Made by a program: the position numbers and the translations under genes. This document shows positions 5,114 to 13,589 of a stretch of 64,000 nucleotides of DNA, in pieces. Source of the stretch: an uncultured Clostridia bacterium (GTDB lineage: Bacteria; Bacillota; Clostridia; Christensenellales; Borkfalkiaceae); contig CANRGG010000007.1 in NCBI GenBank assembly GCA_947630115.1, positions 1 to 64,000 on the forward strand. Reading direction: 5' to 3'. Each line of letters starts with the position of its first letter. Position 1 is the first letter of the stretch. The notes below the pieces were generated by a model. That model made no database searches. It had not been told where the DNA came from and saw nothing but the letters and a program-made list of their open reading frames with translations.

Positions 5114-6610
5114 ATGCAAGAAAACAACGAAACGCCCGATCTTGAGGGCGAACAGCTGGCCGAGCAGGCGCGGATCCGCCGGGAAAAGCTCCAAAAGCTC
5201 GTAGGAGAGGGGCACGATCCCTATCTGATCACAAAATTTCCCGTTTCCGCGCATTCAGGGGAGATCAAGGAACGCTTCGAGGCGTTCGAGGGCAAGGAAG
5301 TCACCTTTGCGGGGAGACTGATGTCCCGCCGCGTCATGGGGAAGGCGTCCTTTTCGCACGTCTCCGACCGCGACGGGCAGCTTCAGATCTACGTCACCCG
5401 GCAGGACGTCGGCGAGGACGTGTACACGGCCTACAAAAAGGACTTCGACATCGGCGATATCGTCGGCGTGAAGGGGTTCATCTTCAAGACGCAGACGGGG
5501 GAGATCACTCTCCATGCGACGAGCCTCGAAATGCTCTCCAAATCTCTCCTGCCGCTGCCCGAAAAGTACAACGGGCTGCAAAATATCGACATGAAATACC
5601 GGCTCCGCCACGTCGATCTCATCATGAACCAGGACGTGCGCGAGACCTTCGTCCGCCGCGCGAAGATCGTCAAGGCGATCCGCGACTTTCTGGACGATCG
5701 GGGATTTCTCGAAGCGGAGACGCCCATTCTGCTCCCGCTCGAGATCGGCGCGGACGCGCGTCCCTTCCGCACCCATCACAATGCGCTCGATCTCGACATG
5801 TATCTTCGGATCGAGACCGAACTCTATCTCAAACGGCTCATCGTCGGAGGCTTCGAGAAGGTGTATGAGATGGGCAGGATCTTCCGCAACGAGGGCATGG
5901 ACGCCAAGCATAACCCCGAGTTCACGACGGTCGAGATCTATCAGGCGTATGAGGATTTCCGCGACGTCATGGATTTCGTCGAGGAGATGTATCGGTATAT
6001 TGCGGAAAAGGCGTGCGGCACGTTGAAGATCGTCTATCAGGGCACTGAGCTCGATTTCGGGCATTGGGAACGCTATACCATGATCGAGGCGGTCAAAAAG
6101 TACTCGGGCGTGGACTTTTCTCTCATCAAGACTGACGAGGAGGCGCAGAAGATCGCCAAAGAAAAGGGCGTGGAGATCGAAAAAGACAAGACGAGCAAGG
6201 GGCACATCCTCGCCGAGTTTTTCGACGCGTTCGTCGAGGACAAGCTCATCCAGCCGACCTTTATCTATGACTATCCCGTGGAGATCTCGCCGCTTGCCAA
6301 GCGCAAACCGTCCGATCCCACAATGACCGAACGGTTCGAATACTTTATGATGGGCATGGAGATGGGCAACGCCTTCTCCGAGCTCAACGATCCGATTGAT
6401 CAAAGGAAGCGCATGGAGGCGCAGGCGGCGAAGAAGCGGGCGCAGGGAGTGAACGCCGAAGTGGACGAGGATTTCCTCGACGCGCTGGAGCACGGCATGC
6501 CCCCGACGGGCGGGCTCGGGCTGGGCGTGGACCGGCTCGTCATGCTGCTCACCGATTCTTCGACCATCCGCGACGTTCTGCTCTTCCCGACGATGAAGCC
6601 CAAAAAATAA
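5114..6610 (+). CDS. lysS: Lysyl-tRNA synthetase, class II
   Basis: At 498 aa it is the usual size for bacterial LysS. An N-terminal OB-fold anticodon-binding domain (VTFAGRLMSRRVMGKASFSH) is followed by the class II catalytic core, with motif 2 around YEMGRIFRNEGMDAKHNPEF and motif 3 around GGLGLGVDRLVMLLT. It charges tRNA-Lys with lysine in the cytosol. The ribosome site GAGGAG overlaps the greA stop codon, so translation is coupled to greA. Confidence 0.98.
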   Translation: MQENNETPDLEGEQLAEQARIRREKLQKLVGEGHDPYLITKFPVSAHSGEIKERFEAFEGKEVTFAGRLMSRRVMGKASFSHVSDRDGQLQIYVTRQDVGEDVYTAYKKDFDIGDIVGVKGFIFKTQTGEITLHATSLEMLSKSLLPLPEKYNGLQNIDMKYRLRHVDLIMNQDVRETFVRRAKIVKAIRDFLDDRGFLEAETPILLPLEIGADARPFRTHHNALDLDMYLRIETELYLKRLIVGGFEKVYEMGRIFRNEGMDAKHNPEFTTVEIYQAYEDFRDVMDFVEEMYRYIAEKACGTLKIVYQGTELDFGHWERYTMIEAVKKYSGVDFSLIKTDEEAQKIAKEKGVEIEKDKTSKGHILAEFFDAFVEDKLIQPTFIYDYPVEISPLAKRKPSDPTMTERFEYFMMGMEMGNAFSELNDPIDQRKRMEAQAAKKRAQGVNAEVDEDFLDALEHGMPPTGGLGLGVDRLVMLLTDSSTIRDVLLFPTMKPKK

Positions 6611-6617
6611 GAAACTG

Positions 6618-7661
6618 ATGGAAACCCGCATCGCCGACATGCTGAAAGCGCAAAAGGGGAGACATCTCTCCTTCCATACGCCGGGACACAAGCGTCCGGG
6701 TGCGGATATCACCGAGCTTTCCTATTCGGACAATCTCGCCTCGCCTTGCGGCGTGCTCGCGGCGGCGGAGAAGGATGTGGCGGAGATCTTGGGAGCGGAC
6801 AGGAGCTTTCTTTTGACCGACGGCAGTACTTCGGGCGTGTTTTCCATGATCTATGCGCTCAGACTTTCGGGCGGCAGACGGCTCGCCCTGCCCGGATTTT
6901 CCCATCCGAGCGCCTTCCATGCCTTAAAGGCGCTGGGCGTCGAGCCGGTCCCGATCGACTGCGAAATCGCCTACGGCATTCCCCGGCAGCCGGAGACGGA
7001 GGCGATCGAAAGGGCCTTGAAGGAGGCGGACGCCCTCTTTCTGACTTCGCCCGATTACTATGGGTTTTTCGCCCCCCTTGCCGCGGCGAAAGCGCTTTGC
7101 GAAGGGGAGGGGAAGCCTCTTCTCCTTGACGGCGCGCATGGGGGACATCTGCATTTTACAAAAGACCATGCGGGCAAATTCGCCGACCTTTGGGTGGACG
7201 GCGTGCATAAATCCCTTCCCGCACTCACGCAAGGGGCGGTCGTTTCGGGCAAGGGCGCATGGGTGGAGCGGCTGCAACAAGCCGTTTTGTATTTCCGGAC
7301 GACTTCGCCGTCCTATCCCATTCTTGCGAGCGTGGAATACGCGATCAAATATCCCCGCAACGTCCGGCTCGAAGGGCTTGCGGAGGAGTTCAAAACGCGG
7401 CATGGGTGCGTGAAAAACGACGATTGGACGAAGATCCTCGTTCCCTTCGGCGGCCGGGCGGAGGAGGCGGAACACGCTCTCGAAAAGAAGGGGATCTATC
7501 CCGAATTTTGCGACGGGAACTATCTTTTGTTCTACCTTTCGCCCTGCACCAAGCTGAGAGAGCTCAAAATTCTGGGAAAAAATCTGCTGAAACTGCCGCG
7601 CGGCAGGGTGGAGAAGGACGCGCCCTGCGGCGCGATCCCGATGTACGGAGAGAGAACATGA
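6618..7661 (+). CDS. Short PLP-dependent Orn/Lys/Arg decarboxylase-like protein
   Basis: The protein is 347 aa. It has the fold-type I signature of this family: SFHTPGHKRP at the N terminus, LLTDGSTSGVF, the LDGAHGGHLHF region with the cofactor-binding Asp, and VDGVHKSLPALTQGA with the Schiff-base Lys. Family members such as the Bacillus YaaO protein are about 480 aa. Here most of the C-terminal domain is missing and the protein ends in GAIPMYGERT, reminiscent of the usual PPGIPLLAPGE loop. Its place before holB matches yaaO in Bacillus. The substrate is unknown, and catalysis may be altered by the truncation. Confidence 0.85.
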   Translation: METRIADMLKAQKGRHLSFHTPGHKRPGADITELSYSDNLASPCGVLAAAEKDVAEILGADRSFLLTDGSTSGVFSMIYALRLSGGRRLALPGFSHPSAFHALKALGVEPVPIDCEIAYGIPRQPETEAIERALKEADALFLTSPDYYGFFAPLAAAKALCEGEGKPLLLDGAHGGHLHFTKDHAGKFADLWVDGVHKSLPALTQGAVVSGKGAWVERLQQAVLYFRTTSPSYPILASVEYAIKYPRNVRLEGLAEEFKTRHGCVKNDDWTKILVPFGGRAEEAEHALEKKGIYPEFCDGNYLLFYLSPCTKLRELKILGKNLLKLPRGRVEKDAPCGAIPMYGERT

Positions 7662-8620
7662 AGGAGCTGTACCGGAAAACGGCGGTCTGCCGCGCGATCG
7701 GCGCCTCGCCCGGCGAGACCTTTTCGCAGGCGGTGCTCGTCGTTTTTCCCGACAAAAAATATTTGCGCGGGCTGCTTAAAGAGTGCGCGCGGCTGTTTTT
7801 CGGTGCCGCGGAGGGCACGCGGACGGCGGAATTGATCGAACGGGAGCGCTATCCCGATCTTTTCATCTTTCCCGAGGCGGAGAAGAAGCTGACGGCGGAA
7901 AACTGCGCCGAGATCGTCGAAGAGAGCATGCTGCACCCCGTGGAGGGGGAAAAAAAGCTGTTTGTTCTCGACTGTTTCGACGACGCGCCCACGCTTTTGC
8001 AGAACAAACTTCTGAAACCGCTCGAAGAGCCGCCCGAAAACGTCTGCTTTCTTCTGGGCGCGGAGAGCATTTCGCCCGTGCTGCCCACCGTTTTGTCGCG
8101 GGTGAAAAAGTTCGTTCTTCCGCCCTTTTTCGAGGGGGAGATCGAAGGCGCGCTGACGAGAAATTACTCAATTCGCCCCGACGGGACGGCGTTTCCCGCG
8201 GAAGAGATCAAGCGGGCTGCGGCGGCAAGCGGCGGGATCTATTCGGTCGCGGAAGCCCTCCTTCTGGGAGGCGGGGAAGAGTTCCGCCTTGCGGAGCGGT
8301 TTTTGTCGCTCGAAGAGAGCGGGACGTTCTGCCGGGGGATGGATCAATATAAGAGCAAACGGGAGTTTTTCGCCGCTCTCAAACAGATCTTGCGCGACAT
8401 GCTTTTTCTGCGCGCGGGACAGGAGCGGTTTGCCGGGCTCAAGACGGGGGGAACCGCCGCTTTGGCGCGCGAATATCCCGAAGGCGCGACGCTCGCCGCG
8501 CTCGAACTCGTTTCGGAGGCGGAGAAGCAGATCCGCTTCAACGCCAATTTTTCGGGCTGTCTGTATGCGCTCGCACTGGGTATCAAGGAGGAAAAGGAAA
8601 GATGGAAAAGGTCGTCGTGA
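7658..8620 (+). CDS. holB: DNA polymerase III delta-prime subunit
   Basis: The start ATG overlaps the preceding stop (ATGA), giving 320 aa. The product is a clamp-loader AAA+ ATPase relative. The best landmark is LLQNKLLKPLEEPPENVCFLL, followed by an LSRVKKF segment in place of the usual sensor-1 SRC. No intact P loop is visible, as expected for delta-prime, which is a rigid stator in the clamp loader and does not hydrolyse ATP. Its 3' end overlaps ricT by 19 bp, the same neighbour as in Bacillus. Confidence 0.88.
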   Translation: MKELYRKTAVCRAIGASPGETFSQAVLVVFPDKKYLRGLLKECARLFFGAAEGTRTAELIERERYPDLFIFPEAEKKLTAENCAEIVEESMLHPVEGEKKLFVLDCFDDAPTLLQNKLLKPLEEPPENVCFLLGAESISPVLPTVLSRVKKFVLPPFFEGEIEGALTRNYSIRPDGTAFPAEEIKRAAAASGGIYSVAEALLLGGGEEFRLAERFLSLEESGTFCRGMDQYKSKREFFAALKQILRDMLFLRAGQERFAGLKTGGTAALAREYPEGATLAALELVSEAEKQIRFNANFSGCLYALALGIKEEKERWKRSS

Positions 8621-9456
8621 TCAAGTTCCGCAACAACTGCAAGCCCTATTATTTCAGCAAAGGGAATTTTGAATTCAAGCGCGGGCAGGGGGTGGTCGTG
8701 GAGACGGCGCGCGGTCTCGAATACGGGACGGTGGCCGATCCCGAACGGGAGATCGAAAGCCCCGCCCAACCGCTCAAACCCGTTCTCCGGATCGCGACCG
8801 AAAAGGACGAGGAGACCGTCAAAAGCAACCTTGCAAAGCGCAGCGAAGCTATGAAGATCTTCAAGGAAAAGGCGGCGGCGCACTCGCTCGAGATGAAGCT
8901 CATCGACTGCGAATTCACCTTCGACGGGAGCAAGGTCGTGTTCTACTTTTCCGCGGAGGGAAGGGTGGACTTCCGCGAGCTCGTCAAAGATCTTGCGGGC
9001 GTGTTCCATATCCGGATCGAACTGAGACAGGTCGGGATCCGCGACGAAACGCGGATTTTGGGCGGCATTGCCCCCTGCGGCAGGGAGTGCTGCTGCGCCG
9101 GCTGTATGCCGGAATTCAAGAAAGTCGGTATCAAGATGGCAAAGACGCAGGGGCTTTCCCTCAATCCCGGCAAGATCAGCGGGCTTTGCGGCAGGCTCAT
9201 GTGCTGTCTTTCCTATGAGAACGACTATTACGCCTCGGTCTATAAGAAAATGCCCAAGATCGGCGGCAGCGTCGGCACGCCCGAGGGGCATGGCACCGTC
9301 GTGACGACGAATATGCTCAATCTGACGGCGCGCGTCAAGATCGAGAAGGACGGGAGCCTCTTTTACCGCGACTATCCCGTGAGCGAACTCACCTTCCGCC
9401 GCGGGCAGGACAAGCCCGAAAAGGACGACGACAGCGACAAAATTCCCGAAGAATGA
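8602..9456 (+). CDS. ricT: RicT (YaaT), PSP1-domain protein of the Y-complex
   Basis: The 284-aa protein has the PSP1 C-terminal domain. It carries the cysteine clusters CGRECCCAGC (from about residue 159) and LCGRLMCCLSYEN (from about 194). In Bacillus, RicT with RicA and RicF binds Fe-S clusters and assists RNase Y-dependent mRNA maturation, sporulation and competence. The start ATG lies inside the end of holB with a GGAGGAAAAGG ribosome site. The partners are not in this window. The acidic tail (DDDSDK) is ordinary. Confidence 0.95.
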   Translation: MEKVVVIKFRNNCKPYYFSKGNFEFKRGQGVVVETARGLEYGTVADPEREIESPAQPLKPVLRIATEKDEETVKSNLAKRSEAMKIFKEKAAAHSLEMKLIDCEFTFDGSKVVFYFSAEGRVDFRELVKDLAGVFHIRIELRQVGIRDETRILGGIAPCGRECCCAGCMPEFKKVGIKMAKTQGLSLNPGKISGLCGRLMCCLSYENDYYASVYKKMPKIGGSVGTPEGHGTVVTTNMLNLTARVKIEKDGSLFYRDYPVSELTFRRGQDKPEKDDDSDKIPEE

Positions 9457-9475
9457 AAAAATTCCGCGAAAACTC

Positions 9476-9504
9476 TTTACGAAAGCAAAAAGTTGTGATA
9501 TAAT
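9476..9504 (+). promoter_or_regulatory. Ferredoxin promoter
   Basis: TTTACG (9476-9481), 17-nt spacer, TATAAT (9499-9504). Confidence 0.82.
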
Positions 9505-9537
9505 ACGCGGTAAGAAGAATTTTATGGAGGTGTCAAA

Positions 9538-9708
9538 ATGGCTCACAAGATTTCGGACGCCTGCGTCTCTTGCGGCGCTTGCGCGGATACCTGCCCGGTT
9601 GGCGCGATCTCCGCGGGTGATACGACCTATGTCGTCGATCCCGACGTCTGCATCGACTGCGGCGCTTGCGAGGACGGCTGCCCTACGGGTGCGATCAAGG
9701 CCGAATAA
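9538..9708 (+). CDS. 2[4Fe-4S] ferredoxin
   Basis: The 56-aa protein has two CxxCxxCxxxCP cluster motifs (CVSCGACADTCP and CIDCGACEDGCP), the classic clostridial ferredoxin pattern. It carries low-potential electrons in the cytosol. It has its own promoter, a strong GGAGGTG ribosome site and a terminator, so it is a highly expressed single-gene unit inserted between ricT and trmN6. It supports an anaerobic lifestyle. Confidence 0.97.
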   Translation: MAHKISDACVSCGACADTCPVGAISAGDTTYVVDPDVCIDCGACEDGCPTGAIKAE

Positions 9709-9726
9709 TTCGACACAGCGAGAAAG

Positions 9727-9751
9727 GCGCGGGATCTCCGCGCTTTTTTCC
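9727..9751 (+). terminator. Terminator after ferredoxin
   Basis: GCGCGG / CCGCGC stem with a GATCT loop, followed by TTTTTTCC. Confidence 0.9.
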
Positions 9752-9780
9752 TTACAAGGGGGGAAACAAGGGGGAAAGAA

Positions 9781-10470
9781 ATGGAAGTGACGGAGAGCCT
9801 TCTCATCGGCGATTACAAGATCATACAGGACACCGAAAAATACCGGTTCACGTCCGATTCGGTGCTGCTCGCGCGCTTTCTTTCCGCCAAAAGAGGGGAG
9901 CGCGTCGCCGATTTCTGCTCGGGGAGCGGCGTCGTCGGGCTGCACTTTTTCGCCGAAAACCGGGGGATCTCGGAGGTTGTGCTCTTTGAAATGCAGCGCG
10001 ACCTTGCCGAAATGAGCGCCCGGACCGTCGCCCTCAACGGGCTCGGGGAGAAATTTCACGTCGAAAACGTGCCCCTTCAGGAGATCCCCGCAAAATACAC
10101 CGAATATTTTTCGCTGATCCTCTGCAACCCGCCTTATGAACGGGACGGCTTCGAGAGCGCCGGGAAGGAGCGGGCGGTCTGCAAAAAGGAACTCTCGCTC
10201 TCGCTGGAAGAGACCGTCTGCGCCGCCAAGCGCTGTTTGAAATTCGGCGGGAGATTTGCGCTCATCCACCGGGCCGACCGCACGGCGGAGGTGCTTTTTG
10301 CCCTCAAAAAAGAGGGGCTGGAACCCAAAAAACTGCAATTTGTGGCGGGAAAAGCGGGCGCGAAGCCGTATGCGGCGCTCATCTGCGCTTGCAAGGGCGG
10401 CAAGCCCGGGCTCGACGTTCTGCCGACCGCCGTCAACCGGAAACCGAATGCGGAAGGGAGAAGATCATGA
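9781..10470 (+). CDS. tRNA1(Val) (adenine(37)-N6)-methyltransferase-like protein (TrmN6 family)
   Basis: The 229-aa class I SAM-dependent methyltransferase has motif I VADFCSGSGVVGLHF, the acidic VVLFEMQ strand end, and the N6-adenine signature LILCNPPY. It matches the family of Bacillus YabB and E. coli YfiC, which methylate A37 of tRNA1(Val). Its position directly before rsmI supports this. The GIY-YIG gene yazA, which lies between them in Bacillus, is absent, and the stop codon overlaps the rsmI start. Confidence 0.9.
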   Translation: MEVTESLLIGDYKIIQDTEKYRFTSDSVLLARFLSAKRGERVADFCSGSGVVGLHFFAENRGISEVVLFEMQRDLAEMSARTVALNGLGEKFHVENVPLQEIPAKYTEYFSLILCNPPYERDGFESAGKERAVCKKELSLSLEETVCAAKRCLKFGGRFALIHRADRTAEVLFALKKEGLEPKKLQFVAGKAGAKPYAALICACKGGKPGLDVLPTAVNRKPNAEGRRS

Positions 10471-11273
10471 TCTATTTCGTCGCAACGCCCATCGGGAACC
10501 TGAAAGACATCACCTTGCGCGCTTTGGAGACGCTGCGGAAGGCGGACGTCATTTTCTGCGAGGACACCCGCCACACGCTGAAACTTCTTTCGGCCTATGA
10601 GATCAAAAAGCCGCTCCGATCCTGTCATAAATTCAACGAGCGGGAGGCGGCAGAGAAGATCCTCGCCCTCTCGCGGGAAGGGAAGGAAGTCGCCGTCGTC
10701 TCGGACGCGGGCATGCCGCTGATCTCCGATCCCGGCGGTCTTGCGGCGAAATTTTTCCGCGAAAACGGGGAGCCGTTCACCGTCATTCCGGGCGCCTGCG
10801 CCTTTGTCTGCGCGCTCGCCCTCTCCGCCATGCCTTCGGACAAATTTCTGTTCGCGGGCTTTCTGCCCGATCGCGCGGGCGAGCGGAGGGAGCTGCTCTT
10901 GCGGCTCAAAGATTATCCCGAGACGCTCATCTTCCATGCTGCGCCGCAGGATCTCGACAAATATCTTGCCGAAATGTACGCAGTTTTCGGCGAACGCCGC
11001 GCCTGCGCTGTCCGCGAGATCACCAAAATCCACGAGGAGAGCCGTTCCTTTCTGCTCTCCGAAGGGCTCGGCGGGGAAAAACGCGGGGAATACGTGCTGC
11101 TGGTCGAAGGAGCCGAAAAAAGGGCGGAGAATCCCCTCAATGCGCTCCCCCCGCGCGAACATATCAAAAAATATATGGACGAGGGGCTGAGCAAAAAGGA
11201 CGCGCTCAAAAAAACGGCGCAGGACAGGGGCGTTTCGAAGAGCGCGCTCTACCGCGACGCCATCGACCTGTGA
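10467..11273 (+). CDS. rsmI: 16S rRNA (cytidine(1402)-2'-O)-methyltransferase RsmI
   Basis: The 268-aa protein starts with MIYFVATPIGNLKDITLRAL and continues with FCEDTRHTLKLL and SDAGMPLISDPG, the hallmark SAM-binding features of tetrapyrrole-methylase-fold RsmI. It methylates the ribose of C1402 in the decoding centre. The ATG overlaps the trmN6 stop (ATGA). The C-terminal segment with GLSKKDALKKTAQDRGVSKS is the usual helical domain. Confidence 0.96.
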   Translation: MIYFVATPIGNLKDITLRALETLRKADVIFCEDTRHTLKLLSAYEIKKPLRSCHKFNEREAAEKILALSREGKEVAVVSDAGMPLISDPGGLAAKFFRENGEPFTVIPGACAFVCALALSAMPSDKFLFAGFLPDRAGERRELLLRLKDYPETLIFHAAPQDLDKYLAEMYAVFGERRACAVREITKIHEESRSFLLSEGLGGEKRGEYVLLVEGAEKRAENPLNALPPREHIKKYMDEGLSKKDALKKTAQDRGVSKSALYRDAIDL

Positions 11274-11331
11274 TCTGACCTGCGAAATACGTCGATTTTT
11301 CAGATTGTTACGAAAATTTGTCTTGATTCCC

Positions 11332-11360
11332 TTGTCTTAATCGGAAAGATGTAGTATAAT
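11332..11360 (+). promoter_or_regulatory. Promoter of the O-antigen-ligase-like gene (leaderless)
   Basis: TTGTCT (11332-11337), 17-nt spacer, TATAAT (11355-11360), then GAATTC and the ATG at 11367. The predicted +1 coincides with the A of the ATG. Confidence 0.85.
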
Positions 11361-11366
11361 GAATTC

Positions 11367-12815
11367 ATGTTGACGGAGTACAGCGAAAAGATCGGGGCAA
11401 GCCGCGCCGCCGCAATGATCAGAGAATTTCTGCATTCTCGTTGGTTCATCCTGCTCGTCGCGGGGCTCATGGTCTTTTCCAACCTGTTCGGTTGGGAACT
11501 GCCCGTCTTTTATTTCTATCTTTTTTTCGGGATTTTGATCGTCCTTTTCGACGAAGATCTGAAAGCGCTCATTCCCATCGCGCTTTGCTGCTACATGACG
11601 ATCTCCTATGAGAACAACCCGGCGTTCAACGTCGGCACTTCCGGTTTTTACGATCCCGCTTTCAAGACCCAGCTCATCTGTATCATCGCAATCGCGGTCG
11701 CGCTGATCGTGACGAGGCTCGTCACGGTGATCCGCCGCAGCGAGCGAAAACCGCTCCCGAAGCTCATCTTCGGGTTCGGCGCGTTGGGGCTTTCCATGAT
11801 CCTCGGCGGGCTCTTCAGTTCCTTTTACAGTTTCAAGACCGCGTTTTTCGGCTTTACGGTCATCCTCTCGCTCTGCGGGCTGTATTTCCTCTTTTATTAT
11901 GGCGTGGATTGGAAGCGGATGGACGCGCGCTATTGGGCGTTCGTGTTCACGGCGATCGGCGGGGGACTTTTGTTCGAGCTTTTGGGCATGTATGTCAAGT
12001 CGGGGATCCTGTTCATGGAAGAGGTGGACAGCGGCGTTTTGCAGACGGGCTGGGGAATGTACAACAACGTCGGCTGCGTCCTTGCAATGAGCCTGCCCGC
12101 CCCCCTCTATCTTGCCTATACTAAAAAACGGGGCTGGATTTACACCATCGTGTCCGTAGTCCTGTTTGCGGGGCTTGTGATGACGCAGAGCCGCAGCTCC
12201 ATCCTCTTCGGCGCCGCCGTCTATCTTGCGGGCGTCGTCGTTTTGCTCGTCAAAAGCGGCAAGCGGGAGAGAACGGCCCATCTCATCGTGTTCGGCGCGG
12301 CGTTTGTCGTGGCGCTTCTGATCGTCGTTTCCCTTTGGGGCAAGCTCGTCGTCCTCTTTTCCGACGTCATCGCAAGAACGTTTGACGGACAGATCATCAA
12401 CGGCCGGGCGGAGATCTATCGGCAGGCGATCGAACATTTCACGATCAATCCGTTTTTCGGGGTGGGGTTCTATCAATGCACGGCGTTCCGCTGGGGATCG
12501 CTCGGGAAGGACGCCTTCCTGCCGCCGCGCTATCACAACACTCTGTTGCAGATGATGGCGACGGGCGGGATTTTCGGGCTCGTCTGCTATCTGGCGCACC
12601 GCCTTGAAACGGTCATGCTGTTCGTGCGGCGCCCCTCCATGACGAAAATCTTTCTCGCGCTCTGTATCCTGCCCTTCCTGCTCACCAGCCTGTTCGAGTG
12701 TCATTTTTTCAGCTTTGGTCCCGGAATGCTGTACTCCGTCTTGCTCGTCTTTGCCGAGGGGGAGACCCTCCGGCCGGCGCCGCCGCAAGAGGGGAAAGAG
12801 GCGGAAAAAGAATAG
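11367..12815 (+). CDS. O-antigen ligase / Wzy-type polysaccharide polymerase-like membrane protein
   Basis: The 482-aa protein has about eleven to twelve membrane helices. It has the Wzy_C signature NGRAEIYRQAIEHF...NPFFGVGF around residues 345-368, followed by PRYHNTLLQMMATGGI, in the large extracytoplasmic loop that holds the catalytic Arg and His of this superfamily. Members ligate or polymerise lipid-linked glycans at the outer face of the membrane. No other glycan gene is adjacent. It interrupts the otherwise Bacillus-like rsmI-metG order and is transcribed alone, apparently from a leaderless mRNA. The acceptor is unknown. Confidence 0.85.
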   Translation: MLTEYSEKIGASRAAAMIREFLHSRWFILLVAGLMVFSNLFGWELPVFYFYLFFGILIVLFDEDLKALIPIALCCYMTISYENNPAFNVGTSGFYDPAFKTQLICIIAIAVALIVTRLVTVIRRSERKPLPKLIFGFGALGLSMILGGLFSSFYSFKTAFFGFTVILSLCGLYFLFYYGVDWKRMDARYWAFVFTAIGGGLLFELLGMYVKSGILFMEEVDSGVLQTGWGMYNNVGCVLAMSLPAPLYLAYTKKRGWIYTIVSVVLFAGLVMTQSRSSILFGAAVYLAGVVVLLVKSGKRERTAHLIVFGAAFVVALLIVVSLWGKLVVLFSDVIARTFDGQIINGRAEIYRQAIEHFTINPFFGVGFYQCTAFRWGSLGKDAFLPPRYHNTLLQMMATGGIFGLVCYLAHRLETVMLFVRRPSMTKIFLALCILPFLLTSLFECHFFSFGPGMLYSVLLVFAEGETLRPAPPQEGKEAEKE

Positions 12816-12850
12816 ACGGGCCAGAAAAATACAAACTTTTCCGAAAAATC

Positions 12851-12890
12851 AAGAAAGCTCCTTTGAAAAATTCAAAGGAGCTTTCTTTAT
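12851..12890 (+). terminator. Perfect 17-bp hairpin terminator
   Basis: AAGAAAGCTCCTTTGAA and its exact complement with an AAA loop, ending in a T-rich run. It separates the ligase gene from the convergent spmAB operon. The AT-rich remainder to 13067 shows no gene. Confidence 0.9.
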
Positions 12891-13067
12891 GATAAGGGGG
12901 AAAATTATGAGCGGTTCTTTCACTTTTCCGTTCCATTATAGGAGATTTTCGTCCGAAAGTAAACAACATTTTGAAATGTTATCGAAAAAATTTTTTTTGC
13001 ATAAAATTTCGCAAAAATTGTCATAAATTTTCAAAATTCGGCAAAATTTTCGAAGGAACATGCAGGC

Positions 13068-13589
13068 TCAAAGGACGCGGCACAAGAGACAGCCCAGGAT
13101 CACGGCAAGAAAATTCGCCGCAAGGGAGATGACGACGGGCTTGAAAAGTTTCTTTCCGTGCGCGCCCGCAAAATAGACGGCGGAGATGTAGAAAACCGTT
13201 TCGCTGGAGCCGTAAGCGACGCAGGCGCAGCGAGAAATATAGCTGTCCGGTCCGTAGGCGGAGAGGATCTCCGACAAAAGCGCCGTGGAGCCGCTGCCCG
13301 AAAAGGGCTTCAATAAGACGAGTTTGGAGATCTGAGGGGGGATCCCAAGGGCGGAAAAGGCGGGGGACAGGGCGCGCGTGAGATAGCCCGAGAGCCCGCT
13401 CTGTTCGAAGAGCTCGGAGAGCATGAGGATGGCGGCGAGATAGGGAAAGACGGACAGAACGAGCGGCACCGCCTCCTTGACGCCCGCGGTAAAGCTGTCA
13501 TAGAGCTTGACTTTTTTGATGAGGGCGTAGAGAAAGAGAGCGAGAAAGAGCAGGGGGACGATCAGCGAGAGGAGGGCGGAGAAGGTCAT
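13068..13589 (-). CDS. spmB: Spore maturation protein B
   Basis: The 173-aa membrane protein has the nucleoside-recognition (Gate) domain. Landmarks are LIVPLLFLALFLYALIKKV, the VPLVLSVFPYLAAI region, and KPFSGSGSTALL followed by AYGSSETVFYIS. With SpmA it is needed for spore core dehydration and heat resistance. The ATG at 13589 overlaps the spmA stop, so the pair is translationally coupled. Confidence 0.93.
   Translation of the reverse strand: MTFSALLSLIVPLLFLALFLYALIKKVKLYDSFTAGVKEAVPLVLSVFPYLAAILMLSELFEQSGLSGYLTRALSPAFSALGIPPQISKLVLLKPFSGSGSTALLSEILSAYGPDSYISRCACVAYGSSETVFYISAVYFAGAHGKKLFKPVVISLAANFLAVILGCLLCRVL

Noticed and set aside
8344..10338. A 664-codon minus-strand open frame across holB, ricT, ferredoxin and trmN6
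   Set aside because: Same antisense-shadow effect. All four + strand genes have clear family motifs and coupling.
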